DNA of 64,000 nucleotides from Ruoffia sp044336205 (GTDB lineage Bacteria; Bacillota; Bacilli; Lactobacillales; Aerococcaceae). Shown here in pieces: positions 34,873 through 43,572 of this stretch. Position 1 is the stretch's first letter. Each line of letters starts with the position of its first letter. The notes beneath the pieces were generated by a model. That model did no database searches and had not been told where the DNA came from. It was given only the letters and a program-made list of their open reading frames with translations. Location: NCBI GenBank assembly GCA_044336205.1, contig CP172318.1:434001-498000 (forward strand). Reading direction: 5' to 3'. Position numbers and translations under genes: made by a program.

Positions 34873-35077
34873 TGTTTGTATCCGTACTATCCAAACTATA
34901 GATACAAACACGTGCAGACGAAATGTTTGTATCTATGGGTGCTAATTCGGAGTGAGCTCACATAGATATTAATCTCTAATTCAAGATTATAATCTATGCG
35001 AGCTGTGATATATAATTCATCATCGAATTATTCAAGCAGAGAACCTAGCAGGATTATAATATCTTGCTAGGTTTTTT
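34872..35077 (+). promoter_or_regulatory. Attenuator with alternative hairpins ending in an intrinsic terminator
   Basis: Segment 1 (TGTTTGTATC, 34873-34882) pairs perfectly with segment 2 (GATACAAACA, 34901-34910). An exact second copy of segment 1 (34924-34933) can take segment 2 instead. Its right end (TATCTATG, 34930-34937) can pair with CATAGATA (34961-34968), which alternatively pairs with AATCTATG (34991-34998). The series ends with ATAATTC/GAATTAT (35012-35031) and a terminator, AACCTAGCA with TGCTAGGTT (35042-35073) plus T. A ribosome stalled on the leader would switch this chain. Confidence 0.6.
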
Positions 35078-35117
35078 GTTGTTTACGATTGAAAACAAAT
35101 GATATGGAGGAATTAAA

Positions 35118-36104
35118 ATGAAAAACACACTTAGAAAAATGATTCAGTCAGTCTTAGCCTTATCAACATTACTTACAGTCTCGCCACTTACTGCTCAAGC
35201 TCAAGAAGTTGAAAGAGAGCCAATTTCAATAGGGATTTTACAGTTTAACGAGCACGGATCATTAGAAGAGAACCGTTTAGGATTTATTGATGGGATGAGC
35301 GAGTTAGGTTACATTGAAGGGGAGAATTTGACGATTAATTATGTGAACGCAGCGGCTGAAGTGAGCCAATTACCTTCACTAGCAGAAAGTATTGTCAAAG
35401 AGAGTGACTACTTATTCGCCATTGCAACACCAGCCGCTCAGGCGTTAGCGAATGCGACCCAAGACAAAGTTGTTATGTTCTCTTCAGTAGCTGATCCTAT
35501 TGGAGCAGGCGTTGTTAACTCCTTAGAAGAACCTGGGAAAAACTTAACAGGTACAACGAACATTGGCCCCATCGAAAAACAAATTAAAGAAGTGTTGTTA
35601 CCATTGATTCCAGATGCCAAGAAGATTGGACTCATCTATAATTCAAGTGAAATTAATGCCCAATACCAAGTGGATATTGCTATTCCAATTATTGAAGGCG
35701 AAGGATTAGAAGCGGTTGTTCGAACAATCTCTTCAACCAATGATATTAGTGCTTCAATGAATGCTTTAGTGAATGAAGGCGTCGATGGCATCTACTTAGT
35801 GACAGATAACTATATTGCCTCTTCAATGGCTTTAGTGGGTGAGATTGGTAAAGAAGCAGGCATTCCGCTAGTTGGAGGTTCTAATGATATGATTGAGGAG
35901 AACGGCTTAGCGACTTACGGATTGGATTACTATGAATTAGGTGTTCAAACGGCTGAGATGTTAGTTCGTATTATCGACGAAGACTTAGATCCTGCAACCG
36001 TACCCGTTGAGATGGCAAATCATCTTGAATTAGTAGTGAATGAAGACTATGCCAGCGCCATTGGAATTGAACCACAAGCGATCTATGATTTAATTAAAGA
36101 ATAA
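35118..36104 (+). CDS. Orphan ABC substrate-binding protein of the TrpX family (PF04392), no lipobox
   Basis: A 328-residue extracytoplasmic binding protein: ISIGILQFNEHGSLEENRLGF, ATPAAQALANATQDKVVMFSSVADPIGAGVV and LTGTTNIGPIEKQIKEVLLPLIP are diagnostic of the ABC_sub_bind family that includes TrpX. Members are linked to aromatic amino acid uptake. The signal peptide ends TAQAQ and there is no cysteine, so it is not a normal lipoprotein. No permease or ATPase gene is beside it; it must use a transporter encoded elsewhere. Expression appears controlled by the leader-peptide attenuator upstream. Confidence 0.85.
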   Translation: MKNTLRKMIQSVLALSTLLTVSPLTAQAQEVEREPISIGILQFNEHGSLEENRLGFIDGMSELGYIEGENLTINYVNAAAEVSQLPSLAESIVKESDYLFAIATPAAQALANATQDKVVMFSSVADPIGAGVVNSLEEPGKNLTGTTNIGPIEKQIKEVLLPLIPDAKKIGLIYNSSEINAQYQVDIAIPIIEGEGLEAVVRTISSTNDISASMNALVNEGVDGIYLVTDNYIASSMALVGEIGKEAGIPLVGGSNDMIEENGLATYGLDYYELGVQTAEMLVRIIDEDLDPATVPVEMANHLELVVNEDYASAIGIEPQAIYDLIKE

Positions 36105-36112
36105 TCAAAACT

Positions 36113-36150
36113 GTCATGTTTTCAATATAATTGGAAGCATGACTTTTTTT
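36113..36150 (+). terminator. Terminator after the orphan binding-protein gene
   Basis: GTCATG (36113-36118), extended by weaker pairs, with CATGAC (36138-36143) and seven T. Confidence 0.75.
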
Positions 36151-36373
36151 GCCTTATATTCACAAGACACTTTGTGTATTCTAAGATAAAATATGTTAAA
36201 AAGTTATTGAATAAAGATTGTGGACAAACAGATAACAAATGTAATGGAAGCGATTGAATAGAATTATTTCTATAATGTTAAATAATAGTTTCTTGCTTTC
36301 ATATTATTTGTATACGTTGTGAATCCACTGTATACTAGTGTTAATTACAGATTCTTTTTAAGGAGGAATTTCC

Positions 36374-37351
36374 ATGAATGAAAAATTTGTCTACGCGGTA
36401 TATGAAACCATTGAAGAAGCTAAACAAGCTGTATCGAACTTAACTGGTGCAGGTATTCCATTGAGTGCCATCACCTTATATGCAGATGATGACGTAATTG
36501 AAGAAGCTCACAATGTTCAACTAGACGTTGATATTAAAGAACTTGACGATGATCACCATCACCGTTCTATTTGGAACCGTATCGCTGATTTCTTCTCAAT
36601 GGATGAGGAAGAAGAGAGTTATCCAGTTGATTTCTCAGGCTATCAAGATGAAATTGATGACGATAAAATCCTTGTTGTTGTTGATAAGAGCTTTGAAGGT
36701 GACGCATTAGCAGTAAATACAACCGTCGATGTGTTAGATGAAACTAATCCAAATTCAGTTGAAACTTTCGTTCATGAAGACTTCTCTGACCATCAAGAAG
36801 ATGTTATTGAAGAGAATGACTTTGTAGCTGGGGACATGGGAGCAGCCATAGCAGTGAGTGAAGAGTATACAGGTCAAACAGAACCAGGAGTACAACCAGA
36901 ACAACCTGTTGTCGACTCTATCGAAGAGAAAGAACTAACGAATAAGACCACGTCAACAGAGGGGGAAAGCGTCATCGGAGACTTCTCCGCTGAATCGGAA
37001 ATGGCCGAAGCTTATTATACGAATATTGATGCTCAACGAGTAGAGAAAAAGAATGACGAACCAACCGACTCCGCCCAAGATGTGCTCTCTGACGAAGAGC
37101 TTCGCGAAAGGCGTGAAGAACATGGTGTGGCAGGCGATATGGGAGATTATTCAGATTACGCTGAATACCATCAAAACTCACAAAGCAAGCCAGCATCAGA
37201 CGATACACAAGCAAAAGAAGCAGACTCAGCGAATGAAGTGCCTCACCACGAGTTAGGAGAATTCGAGAAAGAGATGCGTCGTCATGAATCGAATCCACCA
37301 GCTGATGAAGTAGGAGTGAATCCAGAACAATTTGACAATTCAGACCAATAA
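36374..37351 (+). CDS. General stress protein with YflT-like N-domain and long acidic tail
   Basis: A 325-residue protein. Residues 1-110 resemble the YflT/GsiB-type heat-induced stress domain (VYAVYETIEEAKQAVSNLTGAGIP, then ILVVVDKSFEGD). The remaining two thirds are acidic and low complexity, rich in E, D, Q and S, with two VAGDMG-type motifs (about residues 150 and 255). No signal peptide, so it is cytoplasmic. The ribosome site is AAGGAGG. The function is unknown beyond the stress association. Confidence 0.75.
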   Translation: MNEKFVYAVYETIEEAKQAVSNLTGAGIPLSAITLYADDDVIEEAHNVQLDVDIKELDDDHHHRSIWNRIADFFSMDEEEESYPVDFSGYQDEIDDDKILVVVDKSFEGDALAVNTTVDVLDETNPNSVETFVHEDFSDHQEDVIEENDFVAGDMGAAIAVSEEYTGQTEPGVQPEQPVVDSIEEKELTNKTTSTEGESVIGDFSAESEMAEAYYTNIDAQRVEKKNDEPTDSAQDVLSDEELRERREEHGVAGDMGDYSDYAEYHQNSQSKPASDDTQAKEADSANEVPHHELGEFEKEMRRHESNPPADEVGVNPEQFDNSDQ

Positions 37352-37358
37352 TTTTTAT

Positions 37359-37394
37359 TAAGTTAGTAGGCTTTTGCTTACTAACTTATTTGTA
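37359..37394 (+). terminator. Terminator after the stress-protein gene
   Basis: TAAGTTAGTA pairs with TACTAACTTA, followed by a short T-rich tail. Confidence 0.7.
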
Positions 37395-37457
37395 TATTGT
37401 TGAGAGAATTTAAGTACTTTGTTAGAGTTTCAAAAAGGGGGCATTTTAATCAAAGTA

Positions 37458-37523
37458 ATGGAGGCATTGAAGAATATATTCGCACCTAACTTGGTTGCAC
37501 TAAGTGCAGCGGGGATTCTTTAA
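37458..37523 (+). CDS. Possible 21-residue hydrophobic peptide
   Basis: ATG 37458 opens a 21-codon frame for a peptide starting MEALKNIFAPN and ending ALSAAGIL, hydrophobic with one positive charge. AAAAAGGGG lies 17 bases upstream, which is too far for an efficient start, although non-standard codons between would fit. It lies in an otherwise empty gap. It could be a chance frame; small toxin-like or signalling peptides have similar composition. Confidence 0.2.
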   Translation: MEALKNIFAPNLVALSAAGIL

Positions 37524-37645
37524 ATTTTTAGTTTCTTTTATATTGGAGAAGCCATCGCAATGCGTATTAATTGAATCACTATAATTTTGTAGTATAATTA
37601 AATTTATAAAGTCCGAACAATAATTTAACAAGGAGAGAGAAAACA

Positions 37646-38284
37646 ATGAAAAAATCATTGAAGAAACTTGTATTATTAGGTGTTAGTGGAATGATGTTAA
37701 CAGCAGTAATGCCTCAAGTAATGGCTCAGGAAAGTTCTGAAGAATCTACTACAGAAGAATCAGTTGCTGGATCGACAGAATCAACAGAAACAACGGATGA
37801 AGAAGCCACAGAAGAAAGTGAATTACAAACCGCTTTAAATGAAGCGATTGAATTGTTCAAAGCAGAATATCCAGAGACAGAATTAAAAGAAATTGATGTA
37901 GAATTACGCAAAGAAGAGTATAAAATTACTATTCACGGCTTTTCTGGAACGAATGAATACGAAGTGGACTTCTCAGTAGATCCCGTTGAGATTACGAATA
38001 AAGAAGAAGATAATGACGACGATGATAATGATGATGACGCATTAGTGTTAGAAGATTTAATTACAATCGATGAAGCATCAGATATTGCCTTAGAAGAAGC
38101 AGGCGGAGGAATGATTACGGATTGGAATCTCGATACCGATGATGGTAAAGCTATTTGGGAATTAGAGATTGAAGACCCTGCCTTAGAGAATACGGATAAT
38201 AATGATGACGATGATGATAATAAACTTCATGTTGAGATTGATGCGACAACCGGCGAAGTATTAAAAGTAGAATTTGACGATTAA
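37646..38284 (+). CDS. Secreted acidic protein with PepSY-type repeats
   Basis: A 212-residue protein with a signal peptide (residues 1-27, ending VMAQ), a Ser/Thr/Glu linker (28-60) and two PepSY-like units (about 62-115 and 140-212). The second has the clear ITIDEASDIALEEAGG, IWELEIEDP and LHVEIDATTGEVLKVEFDD pattern. Asp runs separate the units. PepSY domains are thought to inhibit or chaperone proteases and cell-wall enzymes. No anchor motif, so it is probably released. It starts with AAGGAGAGAG before ATG. Confidence 0.82.
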   Translation: MKKSLKKLVLLGVSGMMLTAVMPQVMAQESSEESTTEESVAGSTESTETTDEEATEESELQTALNEAIELFKAEYPETELKEIDVELRKEEYKITIHGFSGTNEYEVDFSVDPVEITNKEEDNDDDDNDDDALVLEDLITIDEASDIALEEAGGGMITDWNLDTDDGKAIWELEIEDPALENTDNNDDDDDNKLHVEIDATTGEVLKVEFDD

Positions 38285-38296
38285 TAAAATTCTTCT

Positions 38297-38331
38297 AAAA
38301 GACGAAGGCTTTTGAGCTTTCGTCTTTTTTT
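38297..38331 (+). terminator. Terminator after the PepSY gene
   Basis: AAAAGACGAAGGCT pairs with AGCTTTCGTCTTTT (one mismatch), followed by T. Confidence 0.8.
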
Positions 38332-38395
38332 GTTTAATAATAATCTGACGATGATGTTATAATGGGAGTATCATAATAAAGGAGAGAAACTTTCT

Positions 38396-40108
38396 ATGAA
38401 GAAAACATTGAAATCGCTTGTGCTTAGCGTTTTAACTTGTAATTTATTGGTAGGGACTATGTCTACAATCGTAATGGCAGAGGATGGGGCAGCAGAGACC
38501 ACGCCTGCTACGCCTGTTGAAACTGTAGAGACTCCGCCAGCAGAAACGCCAAATCCATCTGATGATGGCCAAACTGGCGAAGAGCCAGCACCTAATCCCG
38601 AGTCAGACCCAGATCCAGAACCCGAACCAAAGCCTAACCCCGAAGAAGGTGAAGAGTCTTCGTCTGAAGAATCAACTCCGGAGGAATCTACCCCTGAAGA
38701 ATCAACACCAACCCAACCAGTAACACCGGTTGTTCCGAGTTACCCTGAATATCCAACAGGAACTTATATTCCACCACGTGTGACACCAAGAACAGCTGTA
38801 ACTTCAGCACCAACAACGACTGAGGATACGGGTGAACCAACGGTTGCAGATGGATTTACTTCATCAGCAAACCTTGAGAACCTAACCAATCTATTAGCAA
38901 ATTCATTAAATGATGAAGATTTCTTAGCAGCTTGGGAAGATTATCAAGTGATAATTCAAAACTTTAAGTTTAAAGATAAACAAGTGGCAGAGGCAACAGG
39001 AAGTACTTTATCAGAAATTACAGAAGGATTTGAAGGAACAGCAACTCCAGAAGAGGTCGTGACAGAAGAGGGTGAAAAAACATTAGTCTTTACTTACGGT
39101 TCTGGCGACCAGGCTGAAGGAGCAACTCCTGTTCAAATTATCTTATATGCTGATGTCAATGATTATCTAGTAGGTGCAGCTTTATTACAGGCAAGCACGA
39201 CTCAATATGAGGGGAGTCCATTGGCATCAGAAGATATTCAAAGCATCTTCTTAAGACCGAACAGTGAATTCTATGCTAAAAAACCATTTGTTAAAGCCGT
39301 CTACCAAGAGTTATCTAATGATGTTATGTATACGACAGTTGCAACGTCAAGTATAGATGAAGATTCAGAAGAGTTAGTGATTATCGATAACCAACTTGTA
39401 TTAAATCATGTAACAACAGAAAAATCTGAAATTTCTCTACTATTAAAAGTGCGAGAATTGTCTAAAATCTTTATCGAATCCTTAGAAGATGAGTCTGCAA
39501 CAGATGAAGACGGAGAATCTTCAGAATCATCTGAGTCAGATGCAGGCATCATTGAAGAAGAGGAGGTCAACGAATTTGTTAAACGTTTTGCACCAACAAA
39601 CTATGAAGAAGAAAAAATAACTGACTACGATAAAATTTCTTCAGGGTATCAAGGATTAATTGATATGATCCAAAATAATACTTTGACAGTAACAGACGAA
39701 CAAATTGTTGAATTACTTGGGGAACCTGCAGCTAAGATCGACGGTGGAGTTTCCACTTATTATAGTTACTATTCTATAGAAGATGAGCGAATTGTTTTAT
39801 TCGATATTCAAGTAGATTCAAGTAGCAATGTTGTAACAACTATGAAATATGATTTTAGAACACCACGTTTAGATGAAGAGTTTGCAATTAACGTTGAAGA
39901 ATTATTCGCATTAGCTAAGGAAAATCTATCAATGAGTAATCTAGTTTCTGCGTTAGGAGAGCCGAATATCGTTGAACATATCTTTGCGGGCGGACATCAA
40001 ACGCGTAACGTTTGGACAAGTTATCTAGACCCAGAGATGCGAAATGTTGAAGCCTTTGAGGATACGGCATCCGGAAAAGTTGAATTATACTACTATGATC
40101 AGGATTAA
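38396..40108 (+). CDS. Secreted protein with Pro/Glu-rich linker, unknown function
   Basis: A 570-residue protein with a signal peptide (about residues 1-28, ending VMAE) and a low-complexity Pro/Glu/Ser/Thr region (30-155, including EEST repeats). It is followed by a folded region (155-350), a second acidic linker (about 365-390) and a C-terminal part (390-570). The C-terminal part has two segments, EQIVELLGEPAAKIDGG and SNLVSALGEPNIVEHIF, that resemble the LGEP-type turns of SmpA/DUF4947-like domains. No LPxTG or transmembrane anchor. I do not recognise a named family; the linker suggests reach across the cell wall. Confidence 0.65.
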   Translation: MKKTLKSLVLSVLTCNLLVGTMSTIVMAEDGAAETTPATPVETVETPPAETPNPSDDGQTGEEPAPNPESDPDPEPEPKPNPEEGEESSSEESTPEESTPEESTPTQPVTPVVPSYPEYPTGTYIPPRVTPRTAVTSAPTTTEDTGEPTVADGFTSSANLENLTNLLANSLNDEDFLAAWEDYQVIIQNFKFKDKQVAEATGSTLSEITEGFEGTATPEEVVTEEGEKTLVFTYGSGDQAEGATPVQIILYADVNDYLVGAALLQASTTQYEGSPLASEDIQSIFLRPNSEFYAKKPFVKAVYQELSNDVMYTTVATSSIDEDSEELVIIDNQLVLNHVTTEKSEISLLLKVRELSKIFIESLEDESATDEDGESSESSESDAGIIEEEEVNEFVKRFAPTNYEEEKITDYDKISSGYQGLIDMIQNNTLTVTDEQIVELLGEPAAKIDGGVSTYYSYYSIEDERIVLFDIQVDSSSNVVTTMKYDFRTPRLDEEFAINVEELFALAKENLSMSNLVSALGEPNIVEHIFAGGHQTRNVWTSYLDPEMRNVEAFEDTASGKVELYYYDQD

Positions 40109-40485
40109 TTTTTAAACTTCTTAAGAAATTATTAAAAAGTTATTGATTTTTTTAAACAAAGCGTTATAATGTAATTAAGACATAAGAGATAACGTTTCTT
40201 TCAGCGTTAAATCAATGTGTTCTGAGATAAACAGAGTTAATAAATTCTTAATTTGGATGGATTGAGTCAGCTTTTTAACAGGAATATTACAGTAATGTAT
40301 CACTTTTTGAAAATGATTGACTATAATTCTAAAGGTTGATATAGTTTTCTTAAGATGAACTTAAGAAATTCTTTATCGCTTTAAAAAGTTAAAGATTTAC
40401 TGTTTATCAAGGCATTCAACTTGCCAGTTATAATGTCACTTAGGAGTATCTTATAAAAAGACCTAAAATACAGGAGGAAATTATA
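40109..40485. other. Long AT-rich upstream region of the LPETG gene
   Basis: About 377 bases with no gene seen. A TTGATT and TATAAT pair (about 40143-40170, 16-17 bases apart) could start a transcript with a 300-base leader into the LPETG gene. A second possible TATAAT lies at about 40429, closer to the gene. No clear terminator follows the previous gene, so read-through is possible. Confidence 0.4.
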
Positions 40486-41415
40486 ATGAAAAAATCATTC
40501 GCTAAACTAACTGCATTAACTTTAGCTTCAACAACATTAGTTGCTGTAGCTCCAGTTCAAGCTGCTGAAGCAGTAGACTTCCCAATGTTTTCAGATCATG
40601 AAGTTGTTCAAGATGAATCTGTTGAAGATGAATCTGAAAAAGAAACAGAAGAAGCAGATGTTTCAACAGGATTTAAAACAGTAGCTGATGCTTCTGCTTC
40701 TGCTGATGCACATTTAGAAAATGATCCAGTTAACAATGGTTACATCATTTCACAAGGTGCAGATGACTTATATTATGTTCAACTAACAATTGAAGATACT
40801 AAAGTTGTTCCAGAAGAAGAAACAGAAGAAGATGTAGACCTTTCAGCAGGATTTAAAACAGTAGCTGATGCTGTTGCTGCTGCTGAAGCACATTTAGAAA
40901 ATGATCCAATTAACAACGGCTACAACATCTCACAAGGTGCAGATGGCTTATATTATGTTCAACTAACAATTGAAGATACTAAAGTTGTTCCGGAAGTAGA
41001 AGCTGAAGAAGAATTTGTAAGTGGACCTTACGATACTTTTGAAGAAGCACAAAAACATGCAGAAGAAATTATTGCTAAATCAAAAATTAACAATGGTTAC
41101 AACATCTCACAAGGTGCAGATGGCAAATGGTATATCCAATTAACTATTGAAGAAGGTAAAACGAAGGGTCTAGAACGCACACCTATCGTAGAAGAATCAG
41201 ATGATGAATCAGAATCAAATGATGAATCAGAATCAAATGATGAATCAGAAGTAGAAACAGATGTAAAAACTAAAGAAAAAGTTGCTGTGAAAAAATCAGA
41301 AGAAAAATTACCAGAAACTGGTGAATCTTCATCATACGCAATCTTCGGAGCTGCTGCATTAGCAGTATTAGCTGGTGTTGGTTTAGTAGCACCTTCATTC
41401 AAAAAAGAAAACTAA
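40486..41415 (+). CDS. LPETG cell-wall-anchored protein with three internal repeats
   Basis: A 309-residue surface protein: signal peptide (1-27), acidic spacer, three repeats (about 60-110, 120-170 and 178-225), a DESESN acidic region (238-258), then LPETG (275-279), a hydrophobic helix and a charged KKEN tail for sortase anchoring. The first two repeats are near identical in protein and DNA, 180 bp apart; the third is divergent. Each repeat carries NNGY, QGAD and a YVQLTIE or YIQLTIE strand. Function unknown. The repeat shape is open to copy-number change by recombination. Confidence 0.9.
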   Translation: MKKSFAKLTALTLASTTLVAVAPVQAAEAVDFPMFSDHEVVQDESVEDESEKETEEADVSTGFKTVADASASADAHLENDPVNNGYIISQGADDLYYVQLTIEDTKVVPEEETEEDVDLSAGFKTVADAVAAAEAHLENDPINNGYNISQGADGLYYVQLTIEDTKVVPEVEAEEEFVSGPYDTFEEAQKHAEEIIAKSKINNGYNISQGADGKWYIQLTIEEGKTKGLERTPIVEESDDESESNDESESNDESEVETDVKTKEKVAVKKSEEKLPETGESSSYAIFGAAALAVLAGVGLVAPSFKKEN

Positions 41416-41436
41416 TTTAAATAATTAGCCAATTTT

Positions 41437-41464
41437 AGACCAAGCTTTCGCTTGGTCTTTTTTA
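41437..41464 (+). terminator. Terminator after the LPETG gene
   Basis: AGACCAAGC pairs with GCTTGGTCT across a 4-base loop, followed by T. Confidence 0.88.
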
Positions 41465-41542
41465 TTGGTCTCTTTTAACTCATTTCACTAGTCAGCTTAT
41501 AGAGAATCATTTACAATTAAGATTATAGAAGGAGTGATACGA

Positions 41543-42763
41543 ATGCTTAACCAAGTGAATATTGGATTATTCATTACAGGTGGAATTGCAAGTTACAAGA
41601 TGGGAGAGTTAGCCCGTCAATTAATTAAAAAAGGGGCGAATGTCAGAGTCGTGATGAGTGAAGGCGCACAAAAATTTATAACCCCCCTAACTCTTCAGAC
41701 TTTAACTAAACAAGCTGTGATGGTTGATACGTTTGATGAACATGATCCGAATGTCGTTCAACATATTAATCTTGCAGACTGGGTTGATATAGCACTCGTG
41801 GCTCCAGCAACAGCTAATATTATTGGGAAGATGGCTCATGGATTGGGTGATGATGTCGTATCAACCACTTTATTAGCAGTTAATAAGCCACGTGTCATTG
41901 TGCCTGCAATGAATACAAAGATGTATGAGAATCCGGCGACCCAAGCTAATATTCGAACGCTAGAATCTTTTGGCTATGAGGTGATGCAACCTGAGACAGG
42001 TTTTTTAGCTGAAGGTTACCATGGTAAAGGTCGCATGCCAGCGATTGAAGATATTGTTGAGCGCGTAGAGTTTGAATATATGAAGCACAACACACCTCAG
42101 TGGCTTAAAGGAATGAAAGTGATTGTGACCGCCGGTGGTACGGTGGAACGAATTGACCCTGTTCGATATATCTCTAATGATTCATCTGGGCAGATGGGCT
42201 ATGCGATTGCTCGAACTGCCGCTTATTATGGTGCGGATGTTGTACTTGTATCTACTAAGAAAAATTTAAGCATGCCGGTTGGAGTAGAAGTTGTCTATGT
42301 TGATTCAGCGCTTCAAATGCAAGAAGTTGTTAATCAACATTTTGCTGATGCTAATTATGTTGTCATGGCTGCTGCAGTCAGCGATTACCGCGTCAGCAAG
42401 CAATCAGATCAGAAAATTAAGAAAGAAGCCAACGAAGAATCTGGCTTAAACTTAGAACTCGTAGAAAACCCAGATATATTAAAAACTCTTGGTGAGAATA
42501 AGAGTAAGCAAGTTTTAATAGGTTTTGCAGCTGAGACTGAGAATGTTCTAGCCAATGCCCAAAGCAAATTGAAATGTAAAAATGTTGACTGGATTATCGC
42601 TAACGATGTGTCAAATGAAGGCATTGGTTTCAATTCTACCCATAATGAAGTGATGATTATTGGTACGGATGGTACTTATGAAGAAGTTTCCATTCGATCA
42701 AAATCAGAAGTCGCTCTAGAAATCTGGCGTGTTATCTTAGATCCTAATTATATTGCAGATTAA
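41543..42763 (+). CDS. coaBC: Bifunctional CoaBC, phosphopantothenoylcysteine synthetase/decarboxylase
   Basis: A 406-residue coenzyme A biosynthesis enzyme. The N-terminal CoaC flavoprotein half (residues 1-180) has GGIASYKMGELARQL, APATANIIGKMAHG and the PAMNTKMYENPATQ motif. The C-terminal CoaB half (about 185-406) has VTAGGTVERIDPVRYISNDSSG and AAVSDYR followed by KIKK. It turns 4'-phosphopantothenate plus cysteine into 4'-phosphopantetheine using CTP. The start is ATG 41543 with AAGGAG; the GTG at 41534 is too close to the ribosome site. Confidence 0.96.
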   Translation: MLNQVNIGLFITGGIASYKMGELARQLIKKGANVRVVMSEGAQKFITPLTLQTLTKQAVMVDTFDEHDPNVVQHINLADWVDIALVAPATANIIGKMAHGLGDDVVSTTLLAVNKPRVIVPAMNTKMYENPATQANIRTLESFGYEVMQPETGFLAEGYHGKGRMPAIEDIVERVEFEYMKHNTPQWLKGMKVIVTAGGTVERIDPVRYISNDSSGQMGYAIARTAAYYGADVVLVSTKKNLSMPVGVEVVYVDSALQMQEVVNQHFADANYVVMAAAVSDYRVSKQSDQKIKKEANEESGLNLELVENPDILKTLGENKSKQVLIGFAAETENVLANAQSKLKCKNVDWIIANDVSNEGIGFNSTHNEVMIIGTDGTYEEVSIRSKSEVALEIWRVILDPNYIAD

Positions 42764-42834
42764 GAGTTTACATTATCTTAATCTAACTATGATATAATAT
42801 TGGAATAAGTGAATTAGATGCAAAGGAGCATATT

Positions 42835-43572
42835 ATGACTTTAGAAGTAAACAACTTATTCAGTGGATACCGTCAAGTTCCTGTCCTTAAAGACATAAAC
42901 TTTACCATGCATTATGGTGATATCGTTGGATTAATTGGACTGAACGGAGCGGGTAAGTCCACATTACTAAAAACAATATTGGGATTAATTGAGCCCCAAG
43001 AGGGAAGTGTTAAGATTGAAGGCAGGTCAATGATTGATGACCATAAAGCTTATGCACAATCAATTGCTTACATCCCTGAAACTCCGATATTATATGAAGA
43101 ATTAACTTTACAAGAACATATTGAGATGACAGCACTTGGTTATAATATTCCTATTGATATTGCCTTACAACGCGCTGAACCCTTATTAAAAATCTTCCGA
43201 TTAGATAAGAATCTCAATTGGTTCCCAACTCATTTCTCTAAAGGGATGAAGCAAAAGGTGATGGTCATTTGTGCACTCATTACGGATGCCAAAGTTCTAA
43301 TTATTGATGAACCGTTCTTAGGATTGGATCCTCTAGCAATTCGAGATTTTACGAATCTATTGAAAGAACGTGCTAAGAATGGCACAGCGATATTGTTTAC
43401 GACCCATGTCTTAACTATTGCAGATGAGTTATGTGACTATTTCTTAATGTTACGTTCTGGGCTTTTAATTGGGAACGGTAACTTATCTGACCTGCGTCAA
43501 CAGTTCCATATGCCCCAAGCGAGTTTAGAGGATATATATATCGCGATGACAGAGCAGGAAGAGGTGCACTAA
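42835..43572 (+). CDS. ecsA: EcsA ABC transporter ATP-binding protein
   Basis: A 245-residue ATPase with Walker A (GLNGAGKST), the EcsA-type TPILYEELTLQEH block, a degenerate signature (FSKGMKQK), Walker B (LIIDEPFLGLD) and H-loop (FTTHV). It overlaps the ecsB start by one base. In Bacillus the Ecs transporter is needed for intramembrane proteolysis, secretion and competence; peptide export is suspected. The ribosome site is AAAGGAGC. Confidence 0.92.
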   Translation: MTLEVNNLFSGYRQVPVLKDINFTMHYGDIVGLIGLNGAGKSTLLKTILGLIEPQEGSVKIEGRSMIDDHKAYAQSIAYIPETPILYEELTLQEHIEMTALGYNIPIDIALQRAEPLLKIFRLDKNLNWFPTHFSKGMKQKVMVICALITDAKVLIIDEPFLGLDPLAIRDFTNLLKERAKNGTAILFTTHVLTIADELCDYFLMLRSGLLIGNGNLSDLRQQFHMPQASLEDIYIAMTEQEEVH

